A stretch of 64,000 nucleotides of DNA from Pseudomonas fluvialis (GTDB lineage: Bacteria; Pseudomonadota; Gammaproteobacteria; Pseudomonadales; Pseudomonadaceae), in assembly GCF_014207935.1 (NCBI RefSeq), contig NZ_JACHLL010000002.1, positions 553,865 through 617,864 of the forward strand, read 5' to 3'. Positions 11,698 to 20,257 of this stretch are shown piece after piece. The position numbers and the translations under genes are program-made. The notes under the pieces were generated by a model. The model saw only the letters and a program-made list of their open reading frames with translations, did not search any database and was not told the DNA's origin. How positions within the stretch are numbered: position 1 is the stretch's first letter; each line of letters begins with the position of its first letter.

Positions 11698-12471
11698 TCA
11701 ATTGAAGCGCGAGAAATCCGGCTGACGTCGCTGCATGAAGGCTGACAGTGCCTCCAGTGCCTCGGGCGAGCGCAGGCGCCGAATGAACAGATCGCCCTCT
11801 GCCTCGATCGCCTGGCGCAACTCCTCACGTCCCGGCGTGCGCATCAGGCGCTTGCTGTCTGCCACGGCAGAGGGCGCCAACTGGGTGAAGCGCTGAGCCG
11901 CAGACGCCGCCTTGGTCAGTGCCGCAGCGCCGTTTTCCAGCGCCGCCGTGGCGATCCCCCACTGCGCCGCCTGCTCACCGCTAAAGCTCTCGCCGAGTAG
12001 CAGCAGCTCGCTAGCCCGCGCCGGCCCGAGCAAACGCGGCAGGATCAGGCTGGAACCGAATTCGGGGCACAGCCCCAGATTGACGAAGGGCATTTTCAGC
12101 ACGGCATTCTGGCTGACATACACCAAGTCGCAATGCAGCAGCAGCGTGGTGCCGATACCCACGGCCGGCCCTGCAACTCCGGCGATGATCGGTTTTTGCA
12201 GCTCGAACAGCGCCTGCATGAACTGGAACACCGGGCTGTCCATTCCGGAGGGCGGTGCCTGCAGAAAGTCGGCCACATCATTGCCGCTGGTAAAGCACTG
12301 TTCGCTGCCGGTGATCAGTACCGCGCGCACCGAACGCTCGGTATCCGCCTCGCGCAGGGCTTCGGCCATACGGCTGTACATGGCCCGGGTCAGGGCATTC
12401 TTCTTGTCCGCCCGGTTCATGCGCAGGGTCATCACCCCGGCATCCACTCTCACCTGCACCGAATCCATCAT
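11698..12471 (-). CDS. Crotonase-family protein, probably enoyl-CoA isomerase type
   Basis: A 257-residue crotonase-fold acyl-CoA enzyme with the oxyanion-hole segments SGNDVADF and GPAVGIG. The two glutamates needed for hydration in classical enoyl-CoA hydratase are replaced: the GGGCE position is Thr109 and the later QPE position is Phe129. A Glu is present at 137 in LCPEFGSS, where delta3,delta2-enoyl-CoA isomerases place their base. I infer isomerase rather than hydratase activity; databases often label such proteins enoyl-CoA hydratase. It is downstream of and overlaps the flavoreductase gene by four bases (ATGA). Confidence 0.88.
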   Translation of the reverse strand: MMDSVQVRVDAGVMTLRMNRADKKNALTRAMYSRMAEALREADTERSVRAVLITGSEQCFTSGNDVADFLQAPPSGMDSPVFQFMQALFELQKPIIAGVAGPAVGIGTTLLLHCDLVYVSQNAVLKMPFVNLGLCPEFGSSLILPRLLGPARASELLLLGESFSGEQAAQWGIATAALENGAAALTKAASAAQRFTQLAPSAVADSKRLMRTPGREELRQAIEAEGDLFIRRLRSPEALEALSAFMQRRQPDFSRFN

Positions 12472-13418
12472 TCCCCCTGCTCATTGGCACTGACAAACAC
12501 ATCGGCGAACACCTGGGTTCGCGGCAAACCGGCCAGGTACAGAGACTTGGCAAACGCCTCCACCCTGGCCGGGTGCGCGCAGACTAAGGCGATGCTGCTC
12601 CGCTCAACAAGGCGGAATTGCGCCAAAAAGGCGGGCAGCTCGGCCGCGACGATAAACTCCAGCCGCAGCTGCGGATGCTCCACGGCCAGCGCCAACAGTT
12701 CTTGGCGCAGGTAATGCCCCTGCGCGTCATGGGCGACGTGACACAGGCATATCGGTGCCGCATGCCCCTGGCGCAACGCCTCCCGCAACACCCCATAGAG
12801 CGGCGCCAGGCCAGTACCCGAAGCCAGCAGCAGCAACGGGCGCGATTGCCACTCGGCGTCGTAGTGCAGACTGCCGCCCTGCAGAGCCCCCAGGCGCAGG
12901 GTGCTGCCCTGCTGCAACTGGCGCGCGAATTGGGAAAAGGCGCCCTGCGTGCGGCACTGCACATGAAACTCCAGCCAACGGTCCTCGTCGGGCAGGCTGG
13001 CCAGCGAATAGGGACGCAGCAGTTCGGGGCTGGCGCAAAGCTGCACATGCTGCCCGGCCTGATAGCGCAGCGCGCGCTCCGGCAACAGGCGCAGGCGCAG
13101 CACATCCGGCGTCAGCCAGTCATGCCCGACCACAGTGGCCAGCATGCCAGCACGCGCAGGATCAAAGACTTCCACCTCAGCATCACCCGCTACCCGACAC
13201 TGACAGGCCAGCCGCCAACCCTCGGCATAACGCTCGGCAGGCAACGCCTGGGGCTGAGCATCCTGCAGCTCGCCGGCCACGCAACGCACCTGACAGACCA
13301 GACAGCTCCCCGCCCGGCAACTGCTCGGCACGGCAATACCGCTCACCTTGAGGGCATCCAGCAGGTTGCTGCCCAATGCCACTTCGAATTGTTGTCCCGC
13401 CACGCTCAACTGCGGCAT
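12468..13418 (-). CDS. 2Fe-2S ferredoxin / FAD / NAD(P)H oxidoreductase
   Basis: A 316-residue one-chain electron-transfer protein. Residues 1-80 are a plant-type ferredoxin with ligands Cys34, Cys39, Cys42 and Cys72 (CX4CX2CX29C). An FAD-binding barrel follows with RPYSLASLPDE, then an NAD(P)H-binding domain with LASGTGLAPLYGVL. This is the arrangement of reductase components of ring-hydroxylating or other monooxygenases and of AscD-like reductases. No oxygenase gene is nearby, so the acceptor is unknown. It is translationally coupled to the crotonase gene and divergent from the fumarase gene. Confidence 0.88.
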   Translation of the reverse strand: MPQLSVAGQQFEVALGSNLLDALKVSGIAVPSSCRAGSCLVCQVRCVAGELQDAQPQALPAERYAEGWRLACQCRVAGDAEVEVFDPARAGMLATVVGHDWLTPDVLRLRLLPERALRYQAGQHVQLCASPELLRPYSLASLPDEDRWLEFHVQCRTQGAFSQFARQLQQGSTLRLGALQGGSLHYDAEWQSRPLLLLASGTGLAPLYGVLREALRQGHAAPICLCHVAHDAQGHYLRQELLALAVEHPQLRLEFIVAAELPAFLAQFRLVERSSIALVCAHPARVEAFAKSLYLAGLPRTQVFADVFVSANEQGE

Positions 13419-13601
13419 TGCCTGACCTCACCTGCTCCGGTTTGCCGGGCACTATAAAGAATCAACGGCTCGCACACCGCTTCTGCGTCCAAGGTATGCC
13501 CTGCCAGGTCGGCGCGTTATACTGCCGCGCCCGTTTTTCCTGCGTGCCAGCCAACGACTGGCACCCTTCAAAGTTCCTGCCCAGATAAAGGAGCGCGCCC
13601 C

Positions 13602-15125
13602 ATGACCGTGATCAAGCAGGATGACCTGATCCAGAGCGTTGCAGACGCCCTGCAGTTCATCTCCTATTACCACCCCGTCGACTTCATCCAGGCCATGCAC
13701 GAAGCCTACCTGAAGGAAGAGTCGCCGGCCGCGCGCGACTCCATGGCGCAGATCCTCATCAACTCGCGCATGTGCGCCACCGGCCACCGCCCGATCTGCC
13801 AGGACACCGGCATCGTCACCGTGTTCATCAAGGTCGGCATGGACGTGCGCTGGGACGGCGCCACCATGAGCGTCGACGACATGATCAACGAAGGCGTGCG
13901 CCGCGCCTACAACCTGCCGGAAAACGTCCTGCGCGCCTCGATCCTGGCCGACCCGGCCGGTGCCCGCAAGAACACCAAGGACAACACCCCGGCGGTGATC
14001 CACTACTCCATCGTCCCTGGCGACAAGGTGGAAGTAGACGTTGCGGCCAAGGGCGGCGGCTCCGAGAACAAGTCGAAGATGGCCATGCTCAACCCGTCCG
14101 ACTCGATCGTCGACTGGGTGCTGAAGACCGTACCGGAAATGGGCGCTGGCTGGTGCCCGCCGGGCATGCTCGGCATCGGTATCGGCGGCACCGCCGAGAA
14201 AGCCGCGGTGATGGCCAAGGAAGTGCTGATGGAGCACATCGACATCCACGAGCTGAAGGCCCGCGGCCCGCAGAACCGCATCGAGGAACTGCGCCTGGAG
14301 CTGTTCGACAAGGTCAACCAGCTGGGCATCGGCGCCCAGGGCCTGGGCGGCCTGACCACCGTGCTCGACGTGAAGATCATGGACTACCCGACTCACGCCG
14401 CTTCCCTGCCGGTGTGCATGATCCCCAACTGTGCCGCCACCCGTCACGCCCACTTCGTGCTCGACGGCTCCGGCCCGGCCGAACTGGAAGCGCCGGACCT
14501 GTCCGCCTACCCGGAAATCGTCTGGGAAGCCGGCCCGAGCGCGCGTCGCGTCAATCTGGACACCATCACCCCGGAAGAAGTGCAGAGCTGGAAGCCGGGC
14601 GAAACCGTACTGCTCAACGGTAAGATGCTCACCGGCCGCGACGCCGCGCACAAGCGCATGGTCGACATGCTGAACAAGGGTGAAGAGTTGCCGGTCGACC
14701 TCAAAGGCCGCTTCATCTATTACGTCGGCCCAGTCGATCCGGTCGGTGACGAAGTAGTCGGCCCAGCTGGTCCGACCACCGCTACACGGATGGACAAGTT
14801 CACTCGGCAGATCCTCGAAAGCACCGGCCTGCTGGGCATGATCGGCAAGTCCGAGCGCGGGCCGATCGCCATCGAGGCGATCAAGGACAACAAGGCCGTG
14901 TACCTGATGGCCGTCGGTGGCGCCGCCTATCTGGTCGCTCAGGCGATCAAGAAGTCCAAGGTACTGGCCTTTGCCGAGCTGGGCATGGAGGCCATCTACG
15001 AGTTCGAAGTGAAGGACATGCCAGTGACCGTGGCGGTCGACACCAAGGGCGAGTCGGTGCATATCACCGGCCCGGCCATCTGGCAGAAGAAGATCCACGA
15101 CAGCCTGGCCGTCGAGATCAAGTAA
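13602..15125 (+). CDS. Class I fumarate hydratase (Fe-S)
   Basis: Interconverts fumarate and malate in the TCA cycle. The 507-residue single chain has the N-terminal alpha domain (HRPICQDTGIVTVF, KGGGSENKSKMAMLNPSD) and the C-terminal beta domain (GRDAAHKRMV, YVGPVDPVGDEVVGPAGPTT) of oxygen-sensitive class I fumarases, which use a 4Fe-4S cluster held by three cysteines. Candidate ligands include Cys in PICQDTG and in MIPNCAATRHAH. GGAG lies before the ATG. The upstream region (13518-13523) has a TATACT -10-like box. It ends facing rpoS with two terminators between. Confidence 0.96.
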   Translation: MTVIKQDDLIQSVADALQFISYYHPVDFIQAMHEAYLKEESPAARDSMAQILINSRMCATGHRPICQDTGIVTVFIKVGMDVRWDGATMSVDDMINEGVRRAYNLPENVLRASILADPAGARKNTKDNTPAVIHYSIVPGDKVEVDVAAKGGGSENKSKMAMLNPSDSIVDWVLKTVPEMGAGWCPPGMLGIGIGGTAEKAAVMAKEVLMEHIDIHELKARGPQNRIEELRLELFDKVNQLGIGAQGLGGLTTVLDVKIMDYPTHAASLPVCMIPNCAATRHAHFVLDGSGPAELEAPDLSAYPEIVWEAGPSARRVNLDTITPEEVQSWKPGETVLLNGKMLTGRDAAHKRMVDMLNKGEELPVDLKGRFIYYVGPVDPVGDEVVGPAGPTTATRMDKFTRQILESTGLLGMIGKSERGPIAIEAIKDNKAVYLMAVGGAAYLVAQAIKKSKVLAFAELGMEAIYEFEVKDMPVTVAVDTKGESVHITGPAIWQKKIHDSLAVEIK

Positions 15126-15137
15126 ACGCCATGCAAG

Positions 15138-15170
15138 AAAAAGCCCGGCAATCGCCGGGCTTTTTCTTGC
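15138..15170 (+). terminator. Rho-independent terminator after the fumarase gene
   Basis: AAAAAGCCCGGC, loop AATC, GCCGGGCTTTTTCTT, starting about 13 bases past the stop: a GC-rich stem followed by a T run. Confidence 0.93.
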
Positions 15171-15194
15171 TCGTCATCTCTGCCAGGCAGAAAT

Positions 15195-15223
15195 GCAAAG
15201 CCCCGCCACAGCGGGGCTTTGCG
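15195..15223 (-). terminator. Rho-independent terminator after rpoS (bidirectional)
   Basis: The inverted repeat GCAAAGCCCCGC / GCGGGGCTTTGC with a short loop lies about 15 bases beyond the rpoS stop. The A-rich plus-strand side gives a short U run in the rpoS transcript. It is the second of two terminators in this convergent gap, separating the fumarase and rpoS units. Confidence 0.75.
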
Positions 15224-15237
15224 TCAGCGATGCAGCG

Positions 15238-16239
15238 TTACTGGAACAGCGACTCACCCGACAGACCGTTGATTTCGAAGATCTCACGCAGGCGCTTGAG
15301 CGCTTCGACCTGAATCTGCCGCACGCGCTCGCGGGTCAGGCCGATTTCCTGGCCCACCTCCTCCAGCGTGCAACTCTCATGGCCACGCAGGCCAAAGCGG
15401 CGTACAACCACCTCGCGCTGTTTCTCCGACAGGTCCGACAGCCACTGATCGATGCTCTGGCTCAGGTCATCGTCCTGCAACAGCTCACAAGGGTCAGTCG
15501 GACGGTCGTCGGTCAGGGTATCCAGTAGAGTCTTGTCCGAATCCGGGCCGAGGGAAACGTCGACAGACGAAACACGTTCGTTCAGACCCAGCATACGCTT
15601 GACCTCACCGACGGGCTTCTCCAGCAGGTGGGCAATTTCTTCTGGGGACGGCTCATGGTCGAGCTTCTGCGTCAGCTCACGAGCGGCACGCAGATAGACG
15701 TTGAGTTCCTTGACCACATGAATCGGCAAACGGATGGTACGCGTCTGGTTCATGATGGCGCGTTCGATGGTCTGACGGATCCACCAGGTGGCGTAGGTGG
15801 AGAAACGGAAGCCGCGCTCGGGGTCGAACTTCTCGACCGCGCGGATCAGGCCCAGATTGCCCTCTTCGATGAGGTCCAGCAGGGTGAGGCCACGGTTGAC
15901 ATAGCGCCGGGCAATCTTCACCACCAGGCGCAGATTGCTCTCGATCATGCGTTTGCGCCCGGCCGGATCGCCCTTTTGCGCCAGGCGGGCAAAATGGACT
16001 TCCTCTTCAGGCGTCAGCAGGGGGGAAAAACCGATTTCGTTGAGATACAGCTGAGTCGCGTCGAGCGCGCGGGTGTAGTCGATGTACTTGTGCTGTTTGA
16101 GTGCGGCGCTGCTCTTGCCTTTGACCGCGCCAACCTCGGCGATCTCGTCGGCATCATCCAGTTCGATGTCCTGATCCAGCAGCAGAACATCATCTTCGAC
16201 ATCAAAATCCGGCGCTTCTTTATTTTTATTCACAGCCAT
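15238..16239 (-). CDS. rpoS: RNA polymerase sigma factor RpoS
   Basis: The stationary-phase and general-stress sigma factor. From ATG 16239 it has 333 residues, close to the family length. It shows region 1.2 ([20 protein letters not shown]), region 2 ([18 protein letters not shown]), region 3 with the RpoS-typical [12 protein letters not shown] loop ([15 protein letters not shown]), and region 4.2 helix-turn-helix ([20 protein letters not shown]). The N-terminus is acidic and divergent, as usual. A longer frame from a TTG at 16281 lacks support. nlpD lies 100 bases upstream; in Pseudomonas the main rpoS promoter is typically inside nlpD (established elsewhere). Confidence 0.98.
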   Translation of the reverse strand: MAVNKNKEAPDFDVEDDVLLLDQDIELDDADEIAEVGAVKGKSSAALKQHKYIDYTRALDATQLYLNEIGFSPLLTPEEEVHFARLAQKGDPAGRKRMIESNLRLVVKIARRYVNRGLTLLDLIEEGNLGLIRAVEKFDPERGFRFSTYATWWIRQTIERAIMNQTRTIRLPIHVVKELNVYLRAARELTQKLDHEPSPEEIAHLLEKPVGEVKRMLGLNERVSSVDVSLGPDSDKTLLDTLTDDRPTDPCELLQDDDLSQSIDQWLSDLSEKQREVVVRRFGLRGHESCTLEEVGQEIGLTRERVRQIQVEALKRLREIFEINGLSGESLFQ

Positions 16240-16339
16240 GGTCTTGCCATCCCGTACTGAATCCGATTGCGAGCACACCAAAGGCTATCCACGCCCCTGT
16301 GATGCTCGACCGACCTACGCGGACGACAAGACCCAGCGA

Positions 16340-17200
16340 TCAGCGCTTGGGCAGGTATTGCAACGGATCTACAGGTTTACCCTGACGGCGGATTTCAAAA
16401 TGCAGCTTCACGCGATCAGCACCTGTCGAGCCCATTTCCGCAATGGCTTGCCCAACCTTGACCTGCTGGCCCTCCCGAACCAATAGCCTGCGGTTATGTC
16501 CGTAGGCACTCACGTAGGTATCGCTGTGCTTGATGATCACCAGCTCGCCGTAGCCCCTCAATCCACTGCCGGCGTACACCACTGACCCGCTAGACGCAGC
16601 CAAAACAGGCTGGCCCAAGTTCCCGGCTATATCAATTCCTTTATTCAAACTGCCGTTTGAGGAATAACGGCCGATCAAGGCGCCACTGGCAGGCCACACC
16701 CAACCACTGGCGGACTTCTGCAGCGGCACGTTCGCCGGCGGAGCAGTCTGGATCGCGGGTTTTGCCGGCGTATTTGTGATCACAGGCGCAACCACGGGCG
16801 CCACCGGACGAACGGGGGGCGGCATTGCGACAGGCTTGGCATTCCCGACAGGCGGAATGGTTTTTGCGACCACCGGCACTTGACCACCCGCCTGATCGAA
16901 GCGAATTACCTGGCCGGGACGGATCACATAGGGCGCACCGATCTGGTTGCGTGCCGCCAGGGCCTTCCAGTCCCAACCGAAACGGAAGGCGATCGAATAC
17001 AGGGTATCGCCGCGCTGCACAATGTACTGACCGCCGGCTGCCGGCTGACGCACTGGCGCGCCGCCATGCCCATCGATGACCTGTGCCGAACCGCTCTGCT
17101 GGCTACTGCAGCCAGTCAGCACAAGAGCCAGCGCTGCCGCTGCCACCAGCCCCAAGTGGCCAAGCGGCCGCGCCTGATGCATCGCTACACTGAGTGCCAA
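16340..17200 (-). CDS. nlpD: NlpD-type LysM / LytM lipoprotein, amidase activator
   Basis: An outer-membrane lipoprotein that activates a cell-wall amidase at division. It has a signal peptide with lipobox LTGC, then one LysM repeat (QYIVQRGDTLYSIAF to IRPGQVIRF), a Pro/Val/Ala-rich linker, and a C-terminal LytM/M23 domain. The LytM metal site is degenerate: the HxGxD position reads NKGID and the final HxH reads KLH. It should therefore be non-catalytic, as for E. coli NlpD. The TTG at 17200 is chosen because AAGGGGA is six bases upstream; ATG 17221 is in frame but without a site. It lies between pcm and rpoS, the classical order. Confidence 0.93.
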   Translation of the reverse strand: MALSVAMHQARPLGHLGLVAAAALALVLTGCSSQQSGSAQVIDGHGGAPVRQPAAGGQYIVQRGDTLYSIAFRFGWDWKALAARNQIGAPYVIRPGQVIRFDQAGGQVPVVAKTIPPVGNAKPVAMPPPVRPVAPVVAPVITNTPAKPAIQTAPPANVPLQKSASGWVWPASGALIGRYSSNGSLNKGIDIAGNLGQPVLAASSGSVVYAGSGLRGYGELVIIKHSDTYVSAYGHNRRLLVREGQQVKVGQAIAEMGSTGADRVKLHFEIRRQGKPVDPLQYLPKR

Positions 17201-17259
17201 GAGCGCTCCCCTTCCATTCATTATTTTTCTGTTTGCCTGCCAGGCCGTGACGCACGGTC

Positions 17260-17934
17260 TCAGAGCAACGGCCCCTGCAGCAACGGCACAAAACGCACGG
17301 CATCCAGCACGTGGCGGCTGAAGCCATCTTCTTCGCGCACAATCAGCAGCAACTCCTGCTCATCGCCTGCGCCTACCGGAATCACCAGACGACCACCGAT
17401 GGCCAACTGATCGAGCAGCGCCTGCGGCACTTCAGCCGCAGCGGCGGTCACCATGATGCCGTTATAGGGCGCCAGCGCCGACCAACCTTCCCAGCCGTCT
17501 CCCCAGCGGTACACCACATTGCGCAGGTTGAGCTCAGCCAGACGCTCCTTGGCGCGATCCTGCAGTGCCTGGATACGCTCGACGGTAAATACCCGCTCGA
17601 CCAGCTGAGCCAGCACGGCGGTCTGGTAGCCGCAGCCCGTGCCGATCTCCAGCACCTTGTCCAGAGGGCCCGCCGCCAGCAGCAACTCGGTCATGCGCCC
17701 AACGATATAGGGCTGGGAAATGGTCTGGTTATGGCCGATCGGCAGCGCCGTGTCTTCATAGGCGCGGTGTGCCAGCGCCTCGTCGACGAACAGATGCCGG
17801 GGCGTGCGGCGAATCACTTCCAGCACATGCGGATTGGACAGTCCTTCCTCGTACAGGCGCTCGATCAGGCGCTCGCGGGTGCGCTGCGACGTCATGCCGA
17901 TGCCGTGGCGCTGCAGGTGATCGTTACCGCGCAT
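17260..17934 (-). CDS. pcm: Protein-L-isoaspartate O-methyltransferase
   Basis: Methylates isoaspartyl residues in aged proteins with S-adenosylmethionine, starting their repair. The SAM-binding motif [15 protein letters not shown] and the [14 protein letters not shown] segment are diagnostic. Translation from 17934 gives 224 residues, and its ATG overlaps the surE stop by one base (TGATG). Family members often start at [10 protein letters not shown], here ATG 17895 (211 residues). Both are possible; the overlap favours the longer form and remembered homologues the shorter. It is downstream of surE and upstream of nlpD. Confidence 0.96.
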   Translation of the reverse strand: MRGNDHLQRHGIGMTSQRTRERLIERLYEEGLSNPHVLEVIRRTPRHLFVDEALAHRAYEDTALPIGHNQTISQPYIVGRMTELLLAAGPLDKVLEIGTGCGYQTAVLAQLVERVFTVERIQALQDRAKERLAELNLRNVVYRWGDGWEGWSALAPYNGIMVTAAAAEVPQALLDQLAIGGRLVIPVGAGDEQELLLIVREEDGFSRHVLDAVRFVPLLQGPLL

Positions 17935-18683
17935 CAGAACAGCCCCTCCAGCCCGTTGGCCAGGCCACTGAAGGCCTCGTGAAAGGTGCGATCCAGCTGC
18001 AGTGGCGTGATCGAGACATAGCCCTGCATCACCGCATGAAAATCGGTGCCAGGTCCGCCGTCCTCAGCATCCCCGGCCACCGAGATCCAGTAGCCTTCCT
18101 TGCCACGCGGATTGACCACCTTCACTGGCGCCGCGGCACGGGCACGATGGCCCAGACGGGTCAGCTGTACACCACGGATTTTATCCAGCGGCAGGTTGGG
18201 CACATTGATGTTGAGTACGGTGCGCGGCGGCAGGTCGAGCTTGTCATGCCCCTCGACCAGCTTTCGGGCGAAATAGGCCGCCGTCGGCAGGTTGTCCGGC
18301 TGGCGCGAAATCAGCGAGAAGGCAAATGCCGGCAGATCGAGAAAGCGCCCTTCCAGAGCGGCCGCCACGGTACCCGAATACAGCACATCATCACCGAGGT
18401 TGGCCCCGAGATTGATGCCCGAAACAACCATGTGCGGCAGCTCGGGCAACAGCCCATTGAGCCCCAGGTGCACACAATCGGTCGGCGTGCCGTTGAGGCT
18501 GATGAAGCCGTTGCTCAGCGTGCTCGGATGCAGCGGACGATCCAGGGTCAGCGAACTGCTGGCGCCGCTCTTGTCCTGCTCAGGCGCAATCACCACACAC
18601 TCGGCGTAATCGGCCAGCGCACCGTGCAGCGCGGCGATACCCGGTGCATTCACCCCGTCATCGTTGGAAATCAGAATTCGCAT
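17934..18683 (-). CDS. surE: 5'/3'-nucleotidase, stationary-phase survival protein SurE
   Basis: A metal-dependent nucleoside monophosphatase. The start at 18683 gives [15 protein letters not shown], with the metal-binding Asp8 and Asp9 at the expected place and 249 residues, the family length. A longer upstream frame (to 18749) adds an unrelated basic stretch and is rejected. Other family blocks are TDCVHLGL and [20 protein letters not shown]. It overlaps the 3' end of truD by 13 bases and the start of pcm by one base, within the truD-surE-pcm-nlpD-rpoS unit. Confidence 0.97.
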   Translation of the reverse strand: MRILISNDDGVNAPGIAALHGALADYAECVVIAPEQDKSGASSSLTLDRPLHPSTLSNGFISLNGTPTDCVHLGLNGLLPELPHMVVSGINLGANLGDDVLYSGTVAAALEGRFLDLPAFAFSLISRQPDNLPTAAYFARKLVEGHDKLDLPPRTVLNINVPNLPLDKIRGVQLTRLGHRARAAAPVKVVNPRGKEGYWISVAGDAEDGGPGTDFHAVMQGYVSITPLQLDRTFHEAFSGLANGLEGLF

Positions 18684-19729
18684 GGATTGTCCGTCTGCCC
18701 CGCCGGCACCAGATCGACAAGCTCGCGCACCAGAGCGGTGGCGAAACATCCGGCCGGCAGAACGAATGCCAGTTGCAAAATATCAGGCTCGGGATAATGC
18801 CACGCCAGGCTGCCAATGGGGAGGCGCAGGATACGCCGTTCGTGCGCCATGCCCGCCCTGACCAGCCAGTCGACCAGCTCAGGCTCAGCCGCAGCAATGC
18901 GCTGTTCCAGCGCCTGCGCAGCGCCCTCCGCGTTACTGACGCCCTCGCCCCACAGCGGACCGGTCGGATGCAGGTCGAGGATCGCCAAGCGCGGATCGCT
19001 GCACTCGGCCTCGCCGGCCAGAAAGAAACTGCGGCTGTCGGTGAACGCGAGCAGATCACCTACCTGCGCACGATCCCAGCTGGATTCGGCTACCCGCGCC
19101 GCCAGCGCCTGATTGAACAGGTAGCTGCGTGCGGCAGAAAGCAGACGCGAGCGCAGACTGCGCTGCTCGGGCAGCTCGCCACGCGCGGCATACTGACGTG
19201 CCTCGAGCACATTGCCGCCGCTATGGCCAAAGCGCTGCAGGCCATAGTAGTTGGGAATGCCCTTTGCCCTGATCTGCTCCAGACGCTGTTCCAGCAAGGC
19301 CTTGTCCGCCTGCAACTGAGTCAGGCGCAGGGTAAAGCCGTTGGCCGCGTGGGCACCGCGCTGCAGTTTGCGCGAGTGACGCACGGCCTTGAGGATACCC
19401 AGCGTCGGTCCTTCGGCTGCGGACAGATCGGGATCGCTCTTGCCCGGCAGGTGCAGGCTGAACCATTGCCGGGTCAGGGCCTGGCGGTCCTTGAGTCCGG
19501 CATAGCTGATATTGCGCTGCGAAACGCCGGCGGCGCGGGCCAGACGGCGGGCCGCTTCTTCGGTGTTCAGACCGCGTTTTTCCACCCACAGCCAGAGGTG
19601 TTCACCCTGGCCGGACAGCGGGATATCCAGCACCTCGTCGACCTGAAAGTCTTCGGCCGTGGCTTTCAGTACCGCCCGCCCACAAGGCTCGCCATGGGCG
19701 CGCGGGCCCAGCAGTTCAAGCTCGTTCAT
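18671..19729 (-). CDS. truD: tRNA pseudouridine(13) synthase TruD
   Basis: Makes pseudouridine at position 13 of tRNA-Glu. The 352 residues fit the family. The catalytic Asp lies in [11 protein letters not shown], and the TruD signature [18 protein letters not shown] follows. The ATG overlaps the ispF stop by four bases, and the 3' end overlaps surE by 13 bases, so truD is translationally linked on both sides. Confidence 0.97.
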   Translation of the reverse strand: MNELELLGPRAHGEPCGRAVLKATAEDFQVDEVLDIPLSGQGEHLWLWVEKRGLNTEEAARRLARAAGVSQRNISYAGLKDRQALTRQWFSLHLPGKSDPDLSAAEGPTLGILKAVRHSRKLQRGAHAANGFTLRLTQLQADKALLEQRLEQIRAKGIPNYYGLQRFGHSGGNVLEARQYAARGELPEQRSLRSRLLSAARSYLFNQALAARVAESSWDRAQVGDLLAFTDSRSFFLAGEAECSDPRLAILDLHPTGPLWGEGVSNAEGAAQALEQRIAAAEPELVDWLVRAGMAHERRILRLPIGSLAWHYPEPDILQLAFVLPAGCFATALVRELVDLVPAGQTDNPCEF

Positions 19730-20208
19730 GAGCGCACCAGCAGCGCGACGGCATGCACCGCAATGCCTTCCTCACGGCCTGTGAAACCCAGCTTCTCGGT
19801 GGTGGTGGCCTTGACGTTGACCTGATCCAGCTCGACCTGCAGGTCCTCGGCGATGCACGCGCGCATGATTTCGATATGCGGTGCCATCTTCGGCGCCTGC
19901 GCCACGATGGTGGCATCGACATTGCCGACGCCATAGCCCTTGGCCTGAAGCAGCCCGAGAACGTGGCGCAGCAGGACGCGGCTATCGGCGCCCTTGAAGG
20001 CGGGGTCGGTATCGGGAAAATGCTTGCCGATGTCGCCAAGCGCCGCGGCGCCGAGCAGCGCATCACAGAGCGCATGCAGCAGCACGTCGCCATCCGAATG
20101 GGCCAGCAGGCCAGACTTGTGGGGAATTTGCACGCCGCCGAGGGTAATGAACGTACCCTCGCAGAAACGGTGAACATCGTAGCCGTGGCCAATACGCATC
20201 GTGGTCAT
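19726..20208 (-). CDS. ispF: 2-C-methyl-D-erythritol 2,4-cyclodiphosphate synthase IspF
   Basis: Fifth step of the MEP isoprenoid pathway. The zinc ligands in GYDVHRF and the [19 protein letters not shown] segment are present, as are the C-terminal [20 protein letters not shown] residues that shape the active site. Two in-frame starts exist: ATG 20208 (160 residues) and ATG 20199 (157, the usual N-terminus MRIGHGYD). An AAGGG eight bases before 20208 favours that one, but it lies inside a 13-bp hairpin that ends exactly at this ATG. truD follows with a four-base overlap; ispD is about 3 kb away. Confidence 0.97.
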   Translation of the reverse strand: MTTMRIGHGYDVHRFCEGTFITLGGVQIPHKSGLLAHSDGDVLLHALCDALLGAAALGDIGKHFPDTDPAFKGADSRVLLRHVLGLLQAKGYGVGNVDATIVAQAPKMAPHIEIMRACIAEDLQVELDQVNVKATTTEKLGFTGREEGIAVHAVALLVRS

Positions 20209-20240
20209 GAATCAGGCCCTTGTCAGTAAGGGCCTGATTC
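20209..20240 (-). promoter_or_regulatory. Perfect 13-bp inverted repeat abutting the ispF start
   Basis: The arms GAATCAGGCCCTT and AAGGGCCTGATTC are exact complements around a six-base loop (GTCAGT, plus strand). In the ispF transcript the 3' arm holds the AAGGG ribosome-binding site and ends one base before ATG 20208. There is no U run, so it is a weak terminator for fghA. A TAGAAT -10-like hexamer overlaps the outer end of the repeat (20236-20241). Possible roles are translation control, an operator or an fghA 3' end; the sequence does not decide. Confidence 0.6.
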
Positions 20241-20257
20241 TAACCGCTTTACCCGTC

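Noticed and set aside
13452..15098. Open frame of about 548 codons on the minus strand opposite the fumarase gene
   Set aside because: Low-complexity His/Asp/Val-rich translation that mirrors conserved fumarase codons; no ribosome-binding site or family match.
18684..18749. N-terminal extension of SurE by 22 residues
   Set aside because: It lies within truD, is unlike SurE family N-termini, and the conserved [10 protein letters not shown] start is at 18683.
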